NCBI GenBank assembly: GCA_021234535.1
Contig: CM037839.1
Location: 25,097,196-25,161,195, forward strand
DNA: 64,000 nt
Source: Stichopus chloronotus
Lineage: Eukaryota; Echinodermata; Holothuroidea; Aspidochirotida; Stichopodidae
Direction: 5' to 3'
Part shown: positions 49,837 to 62,079 of the stretch, in pieces
Layout: each line of letters opens with the position of its first letter
Numbering within the stretch: position 1 is the first letter of the stretch
Translations under genes and position numbers: made by a program
The notes under the pieces: generated by a model
What the model was told of the DNA's origin: nothing
Database searches by the model: none
The model's input: only the letters and a program-made list of their open reading frames with translations

Positions 49837-50032
49837 TGTATGTATGTATGTATGTATGTATGTATGTATGTATGTATGTATGTATGTATGTATGTATGTA
49901 TGTATGTATGTATGTATGTATGTATGTATGTATGTATGTATGTATGTATGTATGTATGTATGTATGTATGTATGTATGTATGTATGTATGTATGTATGTA
50001 TGTATGTATGTGTACATATATATGTGCATGTA
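49690..50032 (+). repeat. (ATGT)n microsatellite, about 205 bp uninterrupted
   Basis: A perfect tetranucleotide run covers roughly 49806-50011 (about 51 repeats), flanked by degenerate TGTATG/ACATAC sequence from 49690. It creates long artificial frames reading MYVC or IHTY repeats on both strands. Confidence 0.99.
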
Positions 50033-50239
50033 GGCTATATACTTACAACTTGTGTATGTACATATATATATATACATTGCCTCTGGTTTTTCTTGTATTG
50101 CTGTTGCTCTCATGTAACGTCAACTCAAAATTATGCCTGTTTTCTTCAGAATGTGTCATGTGGCTTCAAAATGTATCAGAGAGCCAGTTAAGTAATTGTC
50201 CATTAGTAATATATCACATTACTATTTTAACCTAACTTT

Positions 50240-51200
50240 CATGTCCAGTGACACCATGGTGATTGTGTTCATGTTGAGCTGACACATCCCCTGAAAGTTG
50301 CAGGAGTGACTGCAAAAATTTTACTGAAATGACTCTTCAGTTAAATAAGTATTGAATGTGTCAGGAGCATGATTGTCTTACCAAGTGTATTGGAATTTAA
50401 AACACTTAAAGCATCTTCTACCAAATAAACTAGAAATTGTTGATACTCTATGCACACTGCGCCACTGTCAATTGCGTCATCTGACCGAAGCTCTGATTGG
50501 ACAGACACCTAGCCAAGCAGTTCAATAGACTGTGTAGGACCTTTATTGTGACGAAATTGGTTTACAGTGACTGTTTTGTTCCTTGTTACACTGTTACTTA
50601 TGCTATGTGCAGGATATGTTAAAGACTAGACACTTAAGTCCATTTAACACAAGACGTAGAATGATTGATATGTGAAAAAATGCCTGTCATATTGTGTGGT
50701 ATGTTTTACTCTTCATAAAACATAATTATTTCAAAGTGTTACCCTTAGTGGGAGCATCTGTAGGCCAATCAACTGTTTGCAATGAACTTGTTTTCGTTTG
50801 GCTTGGAGAGAACTCCATAGTAACAAGGGAGATGCTGCCGTGAAGGCTGTAGAGCCTATGATCTTGTCATTGAACATCGGATAACGGCATGCTAATATAA
50901 AGTAAATGTTTTATATACTTTTAGGAAATAACAAATCTGATTTCTTTTGTGTCAGTTCTTGGTAATCAAAAGATACTCAAAACTGAAATCGCTGTTTACA
51001 TGTGTTTTTTTGTATATGTGTGTGTGTTTTTTTCCAAAGAGGAAGAATTATGAAAGATTTAACAAAGAAAGAATTATTCATTTACCATCTCAGCTATATA
51101 ACACTAAATGTTGGGCCCTTTAATGCTATGGCCCGGAGCCCCGTACAGGATAATATTGTGTCACATCCATTTTGACTATTAGTGAGCCCTAGAGAATATT
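50240..51200. other. Intergenic, nothing assigned
   Basis: AT-rich sequence with no exon, RNA gene or repeat structure I can support. Confidence 0.4.
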
Positions 51201-51206
51201 TTCCAC

Positions 51207-51615
51207 TTAAAGTAGGATGTGCTGTTTGAAGGAATAAAAATAGCCTTTACAGTTGATCTTCTATCATTTTCTATCATTTGATACCAATGTAGATAATAAC
51301 ATGCCATGCCAGGTTTCTTTCATTAAAAATTTCATTAATGAGAGTGTTAATTACGGTAGAAAAAAGAGCGATTTCGTTTTTTCGGGTAAAAAGTTAGCCG
51401 AACTGCACCCTGTGGTAAATGTGCAGCACTTCCATGTGAACACTGCTACAACGAAACGCCCACACAAAAGCATTTCCTTTAGAAATTAGGCTATACGTGG
51501 ACAAATGTACCTGTACAGGAGTTTTTATAACTTTCTGCAACTGTAAGAAGTATACGAAGCTGTCCTTTGGTGTACTTTGGAAAGTGCAGGAATAATAGCA
51601 CATCCTGCTTTAAAT
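51207..51615 (+). mobile_element. MITE with TTAA flanks and inverted AGGATGTGCT ends
   Basis: The left end TTAA-AGTAGGATGTGCT is mirrored by the right end AGCACATCCTGCT-TTAA. A TTAA target duplication suggests the piggyBac or Kolobok superfamilies. The roughly 400-bp body has no transposase. A diverged relative lies in reverse orientation in a membralin intron (41225-41668). Confidence 0.7.
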
Positions 51616-51879
51616 TTGTTTCTGTACCTTATCAGCTAAAAAGGCACTTTTTTTGGTAGGGGGAGGCCCGTTCTGGACCCCCAAGACCAAATGTACAGGA
51701 TGCGCCCGGTGGGGAATTCTGCTACTTGCCTCGTGCTATCTAACCTACACGAAAGGCCCATCAAATATTTTGTACCTTTCAGCTGAATAGAGTCTTTGGG
51801 CTTCCGGAACATATGTAATTTAGAATTTTAGACATCAACGTGAGTTCACTTTTTTGGCGTGCCTTAGTCCATACTGTCA

Positions 51880-52075
51880 CTCAAATGGACGGCTGCTGTA
51901 CTTAACCGCGATGTCTAAGTAGGCGGCTTCTGAATCAACGACCATTTCCGAGTAGACGGCTGCTGTACTTGGAAAGCAATTTGTCGGCAATTTGTAAATG
52001 TCATCAGCTGACTGTGAACGATGATTATGCAATGGACAGCTTCTTAATCAACAATGACGTCTGTTTGGACAGCAC
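51880..52075 (+). repeat. Degenerate GGACGGCTGCTGTACTT repeat
   Basis: The word GACGGCTGCTGTACTT occurs near 51889 and 51956, with decayed versions (GGCGGCTTCTGAATCAAC, GGACAGCTTCTTAATCAAC) between and after. It is a short, worn tandem array. Confidence 0.6.
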
Positions 52076-52184
52076 CTCTCGTTGACCCTTCCCGCGTTCC
52101 ATATAAACAGGACCGACAGAGTTGCTCGTAGGCGTTCCATATCAGCCAAACGTTCAGAATTCTAGTAACTACTGAGATAATTCA

Positions 52185-52256
52185 TCATAATTCATTCCGA
52201 ATGAATTTTCATAATTCATTCCGAATGAATTTTCATAATTCATTCCGAATGAATTA
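52185..52256. repeat. Three perfect 24-bp repeats, each containing a palindrome
   Basis: Units start at 52185, 52209 and 52233. Each contains ATTCATTCCGAATGAAT, an 8+1+8 palindrome. On the minus strand the array reads as NSFGMNYE three times, a by-product of the repeat. Confidence 0.97.
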
Positions 52257-52259
52257 TTA

Positions 52260-55200
52260 GAGTTAGGCCTACTACGATCGGTCACGCACCTTGCGAAAGA
52301 CCGACGCGCTGGAACTGTTTTTTTTGTTGTTTTTGTTTTATAACTTGTTAACAAATCTACGATGCGATAACACGCGCTTGCTGTAAATCGTGTCCCATCG
52401 TATTGTACATGTCACACAATCCAATTCTTTCTGATTGTCGTGTCGTGTGTGGTAGCGCGTCGTTTGCTATCAAAGAAATATCGCACAGTGTGTGAGGGCG
52501 GGCTCATTTTATTCAGAATATGCGTGATAAAGTGCAGGCACATGTGATACTCCTGAGTGAAGGAATTGAAGGATAAGGTTGATCTGCAAGCCTTGCACTA
52601 CCCCACCCCACTTAATTCCCACTAAACTGTCTGTTTTAAAGTTTGCGTTAGATTGTGCTGTTCATTCGCTATGGACACTAAAGCTAGTCATGCAATCGGT
52701 AAAATGTCGCATGTAGCCACTGTATTGTATATGTTCCCTAGAAATCTCTGAAATCCAGAATGTCTGTATATGCAAAATCAAATACGTGTTCCAGTGTTAA
52801 CAGAAGGTCAGTGGAGTGCTATTATTCCGTTACCCTACTTAGATGCAAAGACCGTCGTTGCTTACTATTTTGCATCATTTGACAGAAAAGAAAAACGCTG
52901 TCTCTCTTATCGATGTGAAACAATACATCACAATTGACGTCATTCCATCCATGGAGCTGGTAGCTCCATAATCCACTGTATTTAAACACGCATTCATTAT
53001 AACCTTTGAGACAGTTTATTTATGGACACAGATAGTCGTATCTACCCTGGCATATCGCAATGCATGTTACTTTTAACCTCCATGTAGGTCTAATTACCCA
53101 TGCATGGGCGCATGCTCCTTCAACTTGAATACTTGATGTATACTATTGTTACTATTGTTTCGTCATGTCTTTATACTCTCTGGTCACTTTTCTCCTACCT
53201 CTGTGTCATCATCCGTGCTTTTCCACCTCTTGTGATGCCATTGATTAACTGAGTCTGTAGCTTATCTCCCACTCGTTCACCATATTGGCCGAACACTTAC
53301 CCGAATTTGTGAGGTTTCCTGCGGCATGAAGGATAACTCAAGAACTTTCCTTTTCTTTCCCGTAGAAGAGGAAAAAAGGTAAGAACTGCTGAGAGCAAAT
53401 GTCCACCTCATTGCTTCGTGAAAACGGTGGACCCACCGAATAAATATCATTATTGTACCTTTTATTTGATTAACATTTAAGTTGAACGAGATTGCATGAA
53501 GGGGACGAGCTTTAATGAGCATCACACTAGCGTAAAGGAAGCATCAGCGTACACCGGGAACAACGTGGTGACCACATTAACTCGTTCGAGTGAACTAGGC
53601 TAAGCGCTTTAGTATCATTTGCTATATTACATAATCCTGCGTTCAGTTTCCGGATCTTATTAGTTCCCAGTCGACCGAACTGAGGACCACTGACGAAAGA
53701 AGTTGCTTTTCTCTGTGTCTCTCGCTCTCGCGTACCTCAGAGTGTTATGCATATAGTAAAGGAAAAATTGTTCAGTGAAGTGAAAATTGCTTCAGTATCG
53801 TTAAGATGGAAGGATGCAGTTATTGACATAGAATTATTAGATGCTGTACAATCTTTCCGGCATGTTAAACTGTGTAACAAAAGTTTATCTTACGACCATG
53901 TTGCAAATAATACTTAATGAAGAGCAATGTTCTTTTCTTTTGTATCGTGACTAGAAGAACTGAGAGTGTGAGTTTGGAAATGTGGTCACCGTCGCCATTG
54001 TTTAACGAGGGGCGTTCGTGCCCCCTACATAACTAGATCCAAATAAATCGCAAGAAGTATAACGATGTAAATAATTCTTTTTTGTCAGTAATATGAATGC
54101 CTGCAATACCCCAAACATATACAATGATTTAAAAAATAATGTTTAAACCTATGGTCGTGGAACATCAGGCTTTGCTATGTTTTATTGTTTCACTCAGACT
54201 AAGCAGTGCGGCAAAATGATAGACTATAATCGAACGCAATCGATATAAGTGTTAAGTCAAACCTCACCTTTTCATTGTCTCGCTGTGGTAGTTCTTGTTA
54301 CCAAACCATGTCCGTTTAGGCCATTTTTATCTCCACGTAATTTTATAACACACGTGTGACAAGCAATAATTAACAGATCGTTGTAATAAAACAAGTTTTC
54401 ATGGGATGGGATGTAGTTTTGAGGAAGGGAAGAAATTGTGATGACTATTTTAAAGAGATCAATTTATGTTCCGATTGGTTTGATGGGACGTCTAGTAATT
54501 AGACAGTTGAGTCGATGGTTTTGTCTCTTTACCTATCCGGAGATGAAGAGTCGGGGAGGTTGACCAGGTTTAATACCTTAGTATCCTCACATGGCTGAGC
54601 TCCTCAGCATTGTGTAACAGTAACGTGCGTAAAATGCTTACATTTGCAAAAATAATAGAAAAAAACAAGGTAAACAAGTAACAGGCTTATTTTAAAACTC
54701 TGACCTTTTCTTTTCATTTGTGCACAGAATATGACAGAAATTAGTTTGATACTTTCGTAAAATATCTTACAATACCTGCCTATAAACACAAAGAATAAAG
54801 AAATTTTACATTTTACAGAGAGTTCGTGAACCAGTCACGACAGATTGATGAATAAAAATTTTCAAACAATCGGAAAATCCCAAAGCATTTCTAACATTTA
54901 TCACACACAAATAAAGATAAGGAGTATAATAAGGTTTCCATATATTAAAGCACGTTTAATGTATACCGTGTCATATCTACGAAAGAAAGCTTTCATGAGC
55001 CCAATGTTTCTTTGGCCTCCTGTGGTCCCCGTTGTTCTACAGTCCGTAGTGAGTACAACTGCGTGGAGAACAGTCATAACTCTCACGAACTTGAGTTTTG
55101 TGATAGTATTGGCAACCTTACAGTAATCTCTGTGTTACTAACAAGCATAACGTCCATTATCTGAACCTATTAATGAGGATTGGATGTCTTTTAACAGTGA

Positions 55201-56790
55201 CCAAGCCCAAATAAACGGATTGCATGTATTATACAATGTATAAAATGCATTAATCATTTTGGTAGTTTCTTGCTTCCTCCTAGCTATTCACTTTGCAACA
55301 TAGAAGTCGTAGAAGACTTTTCTTATTTGAACTGATAATTCCTCCTGCTTTAAGGCATCTCTTGTGACCAGGTTGTCACAACTGCCAGCAACTGAAAGTA
55401 ATCAAGATTTTTTCTCAAATCTCTGCTGTTCTTGTTGATTCCCCATCGATGGACCCCGTCGTAAATTCCACCTAGCATAATACCGACCTGGTTTATGTAG
55501 TCAGCATTATCTTACTGTGGCAACTGACTCTGCGATGTAAAGCAACCTCCGTGTCAGCCACCGACAATGTTCACACCCCCTAAAAATATAAAGAAAATAA
55601 AAAGAAAACAATATCAAAGGAAAATCAATGATTTCGAATCACGTTGTAGATGAGGTGGACTCCGTGACTGGATGAATCCTTTGTGCAGGATATAAAAATG
55701 TGGTTTTCAGCAAAGCCCACCAGGGCTGCGTTATCGTTTTGCATGCCCTTACTTTGAACTCATATATATCTATTCCAATCAGATTAGGAAGAAAGAAAAA
55801 CAAACCTTGTTAAATGAGTAAAGTTTTATTTATACCCTGAAGAAAACAATCACCGAATATACAAAGACAAGATCTTTATATCCCAAGATATGGACGTGCC
55901 ATATTGATCTGTTTCTTCATACATGTTTTAACAAACCTTTTGTAGGTACATTGAACAAGCAACATTTCTAATTGTTGTATACACGGAGTATATTAATGCA
56001 ACCTTATCTACTGCAGATGAATACAGGGTGTGCTCGTAGAGGCGATTTCTTCTGTTGAAAAATAAGCTAGCTAAGCATGAGCTAACAAACATATGAGAAA
56101 AGTAAATGACCAAAGAAAATAATGAAGAACTCGATTGCATAAAGTAACTTTAACAGTTAATAGATAAACACAGCGTACAAATCATATAAAAAAGATAAAA
56201 ATAAGTAAAGAAAATGGTAAGCTGCACGATCTGTAATCTGAATGGTATATGCAATAAACAATAATCAATGTATGATTTATCCAAATAAATGTATATCGTT
56301 CAATATTTTACTGGTATGATTTTCACCAGGTAAACTAGGTCCTTGGTTTCTCTATGAGTCAAGTCTTCTTTTGGAAAAAAAATCAACGTTACTATTAAGT
56401 TGCTAAGAGTATCAGCAATGGACAAATCAGACCGTTACCATAGTATATGTTCAAGTAAATACACAGATGAAAACTCAGTTTTTCGCATAGTTTATCTGGC
56501 AGTTTTGAATCTATTTCAATTAATTTTTCCATGAAACCGCCGGATGTTATGTTAAAAATTATCCACAACGCACTGCAGTTATATTTTGATATACAAAGGT
56601 CGTATATATATTACATAGATAAGACCGTACTATCCGAAAAAAAGTCAATGCTTCAGATATCTCCCCCCCCCCACAGCCCTACCCATATACGAACGAGACT
56701 TGTCCAGTTGCCGCCTTGGAAAGACTTCACGCTTTATTCTATATATGCTCAAAAATGAGCTAAATCGTACTGAAGCTTAAGAGTGCCATC
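52260..56790. other. Intergenic, no gene supported
   Basis: Short frames only. A minus-strand frame near 53390-53305 ends at a consensus-like GTAAGT but lacks a convincing acceptor or domain. The 93-codon frame at 54845-55126 (+) is not recognisable. Confidence 0.4.
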
Positions 56791-57620
56791 GAGATAATTT
56801 GACATTGTTCTGCAAAATGTCGAGATAATAGGAAAATATCACATAAAAGAAAAACAGAAAAAGTATCAACTATTCATTTGTGTTATTAGAAGATGTCAAC
56901 AATTTTCTGCAAAATGCAAACGTGTCCACTTCATTCTTGGTGGGTAACAAACGATACTTCTTTAGAATGTTTAAATGACAACTTATCCCTTCTTTGTCAA
57001 TTAAAAATTTTCTGAAAAAATGTCCATATTGCTCATTTTCTTTTTAAATGAGCAAGTCAACGATTTTCGGCGAAATGTTCAAATGAAAACTCATCAAATC
57101 TGTCGATTCAACAATTTCTTTTCTGTACAATATCTGAGGTAACAAAATGATAACTTCCTGCAAAATATTCAAATGACAATGGATCACATCCTGTTGATTC
57201 CATCTTCTTCTTTTTTTGCAATGTCCACATGTTCAATTCCCAAACAAGAAATACAAACGTTAGGATGTGATAAGTTGTAGTTTGAACGTTTGGCAAAAAT
57301 TGCTTGATTAGTCACTTAGAAAGATATTAACAAAGTATCTAACGTCAGGATGTAATAAGTTGTAACTTTTACTTTTGGCGAAAATTATTTAATTACTCTA
57401 TTAGAAAGATATTCACATTCCTCAGAAAATTGTTAAATTGCTCACGTAGGAAAGATATGGCAAGTCCACATTAAAAACAAATGAGTATACAAGATGTGAT
57501 AAGTTGTCATTAAACATTTTTGCAAAACATTGTTGCCTTGATGTAATATGTTTTCATTTAAACATTTTGCAGAAAAAAGAAAAGGTTAACTGTTCAAATA
57601 ACACAACTAAACAAATGATC
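56790..57620. repeat. Decayed tandem repeats, about 75-150 bp
   Basis: Words such as AGGATGTGATAAGTTGTAG (57263, variants at 57339 and 57491), TTCAAATGACAA/TTCAAATGAAAAC (57083, 57172) and TTCTGCAAAATG (56810, 56907) recur in similar order with substitutions and small gaps. This suggests an old satellite-like array. Confidence 0.55.
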
Positions 57621-57719
57621 ACTTTTTTATGTAATATTTCTCCCTTATATAGACATAATGCACACAATTGTCAATTTATGGCAGCAAAGATATTCTTTAT
57701 CTTGAAAGCTTCCGTAAAA

Positions 57720-60230
57720 TTGCGATAATTTGCCAAAAGAAGAGTGTTTTATGTAGTTTAAAGGTCATAATTCTCAAAACTATCAATGCAATATGAAGAT
57801 AATACAGATATTACGAGCTCAGGAAAACTCCATTGTTTTTCATTATTTTTTTAAATATGAAATAGCAGCCTTTTCTCTGGGATTTATAGTCTAATGATGA
57901 ACATGAAGTCCAAAACATCAAACGGTAAATTTTCTTGCAAGTCTGTAATGTCAATACAGCGGGTGACGAGCTAACCATCAAGTACAGGCTGTCTGTGTGT
58001 ATGCCTAGGCTAGAAAAGTGGGCTCATTGTTAATAAACATATGCACCTCTACACATAGCCTATACCAAAATATTGGAATGCATATATGTTATCGTGTATT
58101 CAAGCTGCCACATCTCATCGCCTATAGACGTATAATATACGGAATTATGTTAACTTTGCGATTTGTCCTCCAAAATATCCTGTGTGAACTTATAGAATAT
58201 ACTGTTTAGTGCTTATCGTGCCTAAGTGAGAGACAAATATACGTTACTCTATCGTATGTATACCCCAGAAACGGTAAACACAGAGAACATTATAATGATG
58301 TGATCCATTATGCACTGTGGTATATTTAAATATTAATATGAACCAATTTCATATTGCAGTTTGTGGTTAGGTTGTCCTTCTTCCCCTTTCATTACCACTT
58401 CTTCTTTTTTCGAATCGTTTGTGCGATACAAATGTAACCCAGTCCGATGAAATCCATTGTTCATCATTTTGACAGAAAGGCTTCTTGACTGAACTTAATC
58501 TGTATTTCAAGAGGAATAGGAAAGTGCAGCGCAAAGAAGCCAGATGTTCAAATCTACAGTCATACAGTTACACCGCAGTTCATCATCTTGCAGAAAATGG
58601 TAGATTTGATGTTAATTTCGTGGAACGATATCTGCATCAAGTCGAGTCACAATAAGATCATTAATATTTAACATTGTCGCTCACGCTAGGTATTTGTGAA
58701 CCATGTGTGATTGTGGAGAACCTAGTGTTCTGTATCATATTGCCTGATTCAGTTTAGAATCGGATCCAAAGTTAATTGACCAAGACTGATATAGCAGGGA
58801 GTTGCAACAGACTCCCTGGATAAAGGTCGCTAAAATTATCAAGGTTGGGAATAACTGGTACACTTTGATGCTAGCTTGTTTATTGTCTCTCTAAAAGAAT
58901 AAAGTGAGGGCATTCTGCCCCTGGCCAGATCCCTATGGTGCCAAAATAGAAATTGAAGGGGGGGGGGGGCGATCCCAACATCGGCAAGTGGCATACCGTT
59001 GATATATTTTCACCTCAAAAAACTTTTAGGGGATGGAAAAATCGTTTAGGACAAATGAGCTCCCCGCCCGTTCCCTCCTTGACTACAGGCCTGGTATGTA
59101 TGTTAAGTGATGGATTACACGACAACCCCAAAAATATATCTTAATGAAAGGATCACACAATAATGCCTCTTTGGTTCCTCAAAAATACTGAAACTTCGAA
59201 AATGACTTGCTTTGTTGTGAAAGCCCATCAGAGACAGTGAATGCTGCAATGCTAAAAACATGTTTGCCAAGGGTTTAAAAATAAAGAATTTTATCTTTAT
59301 CAGACCTATTATTTCCTTCCAAATCCCCTTCTAGTTGGGTCATTCGGGGTGTTAACATTCAACTTTCTAAAACTAGAAGTTAAGTTTGAGAGAGAGATTA
59401 GTTTGAGAGAGTTAGGTCTGGTTGTTCTCCAATGATGCCACATTACTAGATTACCATATTGATCGGTCCATTAAAACCTGTTGTGTCTCTGAAGAGCCAA
59501 AGTTATTCAAAGTTCTGGGTGTCACGGAAGAGTCAATTTTTGTTTTTCTTCCAAGTTATGTTTTTACAATCTCTCGTCGTCCTTTAGAGCATCACCTTTA
59601 CCCGGTGATTACCTTGTCTTGGCCAACATGTATTGTCCGTCTACGTGTTATAACATGTAATATACCGCTCACATGTTGATAGAGCCAATTCCCAGCAAGG
59701 CCACAGCTTCTCTAAATCAAAGATAGTCATATATCTTATACACTCAACAGAAAAGTGTCGCTACAACGAATATTAACTAATACACTTGGTTCTGAATTTA
59801 TGCTTTTGTATGGTGAAGGATGTTTGAAATGATGAGTCAAAGCTAAACTGCCTAAAATCATGTCAATTTCACTATGGTACTATGTCACATTTTGAGAGTT
59901 TCTCAGAATGAAACCTCGTTCACACCTTTACATGTCCTCGTGCAGACAGAGATTCTGCAACTATTACTTTATTCTTTTCTGGGATAATCTCCGGTAGCAT
60001 AGTTTGTTAGAGATGACGATGGCTTTTAACCTACGCTTTGAAATTTAATATGTTTTTTTTTTCTTTTTTATCAGGACTTCTCATGTCAGGTCTCAAAATT
60101 TAAATGTCATTTCGCATTTTGGAGCCCGTCATGTCATGCCGTTCACACAGTATGCAGAATGTAACTTTTCATTCATGTAATACAAGACAAAAGAACTCCT
60201 CACGTTTAAAGAGTCATTTCATGTATACGT
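57720..60230. other. Downstream flank of the 60.2-kb minus-strand gene
   Basis: No coding exon is seen. The part nearest 60230 should be the 3' UTR of the minus-strand gene; a TTTATT at 59965-59970 would be AATAAA on its transcript. A G run lies near 58960. Confidence 0.4.
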
Positions 60231-60234
60231 AATG

Positions 60235-60487
60235 TCAAATCGCAGATTCTAGTCTCCTTGGACTTTTGATATTTAGTCCTTTCTTGTTATTGCTCTTCTC
60301 TGCCGAATCCATCAGTTTCTCGAGAGCTGTGATATCGAATTCGTCGGAGTGGTTGGAACCGCATCTACCGGAATGGAGAGACCGTAGAGACCGCGATGTC
60401 TGTGACGGTTCGTGTGGCATCAGCAGAGAATCGAGCGATGTGTCCGTTAGGCAGTTTCCTGTATCCTGAGTCTGGGAGCTCGCAGAA
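60235..60487 (-). CDS. Last coding exon of an unidentified gene, Ser-rich tail with PDZ-ligand-like end
   Basis: A strong acceptor (CTTTCTTCGTATAG) at 60488-60489 opens one base plus 84 codons to a stop at 60235. The peptide is polar and Ser-rich (SASSQTQDTGNCLTDTS, SRSLRSLHSGRCGSNHSDEF), has one acidic helix-like stretch (DITALEKLMDSAEKSNN) and ends RRLESAI. The final ESAI fits the class I PDZ-ligand pattern (S/T-x-hydrophobic at the end), as in cytoplasmic tails of receptors, channels or transporters. The gene must continue to higher coordinates. A 46-base segment at 60874-60829 with matching phase is a possible preceding exon, but its donor (GTAGAT) is weak. Family not recognised. Confidence 0.55.
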
Positions 60488-61559
60488 CTATACGAAGAAA
60501 GAGGAAACAAAGTGAAAACTATCAGTGTGGCGAGAGTTTTCGGAATAAGAGAATCAAGTGAAAGTTGAAATTTTATTTATTAATGTATGCAAAATTTGTT
60601 TTGAAACAAAACAAATGTATGAAATGCAAGTATAAGATCTCACCCAGGGTGAAAACGGATACAGAGGAATTCTTACGAACTACTCACAAATTATGCGCTA
60701 ACGTTTCATATACTGTTTTATTAGCCTGCATACGCTATTATAACGTACAAATCGAAGGTCGAAGCTGTTCGCGCATCATCTTCGTCTTTTCTGTCCCTCC
60801 GTAACAGTCAGTGAGTTCAGGTATCTACCGTAAGTCTGCAGGCCCTGACTTGTCACGTCGAACCTCAGCTTCCCCTGTAATTACCAAGAGATAACGAGAT
60901 GTGCGTATTTACCCCAGATGTAGCATCTCATCTTTCGGTAAGATTGTGCGCGTCTTGTCGTTACAGTTCACTGACTCTCCAAGACTCAAATACCCTGTAG
61001 TGAGAATACTCTCTTTTTTTGTCCTCTGTGGAATAGGAAGCAGGACCCGTAAAAGACTATTTGCAGGTTGTCATACGATATGAGGAATTACCTGAAGTCA
61101 TCTCCACAGGGTAGTTTAACACTAAATTTGTTAATATTTCCTACTGTGTCTTTAGATACGAAATGAAAGTGGTCGTATGTGACCTTTTCTTTCATTGAGG
61201 TGTTGTAACTGTACCGGTGCTAAGATTTCATAAAAATATAATTTTAAAACAATCAAGACATTTCTCGCCGTTTTTTATTTTTTCGTTAGTGAATGTTCTG
61301 CATAAAAGTCGACACCCAACTTAATTAACAGTTTCATATTTTTGGGATATGACCTCAACATACTTATCATTTTACCCGTTCTCAGGTTGAATAAAAATAG
61401 CGCAATCTTTGGTCGGAACCGGATCTCGAGAGACAAGAAATAAATCTTCATTACGTCTCATATCACATTACACAAAACACGAGGGTATTTTCCTGTCATT
61501 TCTGTATTACGACCATGGTTATGTGTACTCTCGTTTGGAAAAATCGTTGTTGAACCGTT

Positions 61560-62069
61560 ATGGAAACTAGTGTGCGATTTTTGCACCCAAAGAAGCGGAT
61601 TGTCATTCAATTAAATGTCAGGACATTTCATGACGTCACCCATATGTCATTAGAGCATCACCTAAAGGTGTGTGATTCGAGCAAAGTACTTTCTCGTTTT
61701 ATTTTGTTAATCTGTATGGGCAACTCTTATTACAATTTAATGGAACCTAAAGTCAGCGAAGTCAAAAAATATATGTCACAAGACCTAAAATGTGAATGCG
61801 TATGGTCCATTCCCCCATCTTCACCGGACATTCCTGAGCCGGAATGTAAAATCATGAAATTTATGCACTCAAATGAAAAATATGGTAGATTTCGCAATAA
61901 TTTCTATGGCCATCCTTGTACTGCTCATAATATGTTCTTTGTTTTCCCGTATTTATCTTTTGAAAGCCATTGTACCTTGTCACATAATGTGTTCACTGGC
62001 TTACTGCTATGGGTTTACGTGACTATCAAGCCCTCTCAACATACAACATGCTATGCAAGAAAACAATAA
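61560..62069 (+). CDS. Uncharacterised 169-aa open frame
   Basis: An ATG-initiated frame of 169 codons, the longest non-repeat frame on the right side of the window and antisense to the span expected for the 60.2-kb gene. The protein starts METSVRFLHPKKRIVIQ, has about seven Cys and several His, and a hydrophobic stretch (VFTGLLLWVYVTI) near the C-terminus. I recognise no family, and neither a promoter nor splice sites are evident. Chance or a repeat remnant are real alternatives. Confidence 0.2.
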   Translation: METSVRFLHPKKRIVIQLNVRTFHDVTHMSLEHHLKVCDSSKVLSRFILLICMGNSYYNLMEPKVSEVKKYMSQDLKCECVWSIPPSSPDIPEPECKIMKFMHSNEKYGRFRNNFYGHPCTAHNMFFVFPYLSFESHCTLSHNVFTGLLLWVYVTIKPSQHTTCYARKQ

Positions 62070-62079
62070 TTTCTCTCAA

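Noticed and set aside
49708..50235. Long frames reading MYVC or IHTY repeats on both strands
   Set aside because: They are translations of the ATGT microsatellite; stops are absent only because the repeat unit has none in those frames.
52169..52354. 61-aa minus-strand peptide with three NSFGMNYE repeats
   Set aside because: The repeats come from the 24-bp DNA palindromic repeat; no start context or conserved flank supports a neuropeptide precursor.
53305..53395. Minus-strand exon candidate ending at GTAAGT
   Set aside because: Acceptor unclear and no recognisable protein; the opposite strand shows an equally good but tiny false exon.
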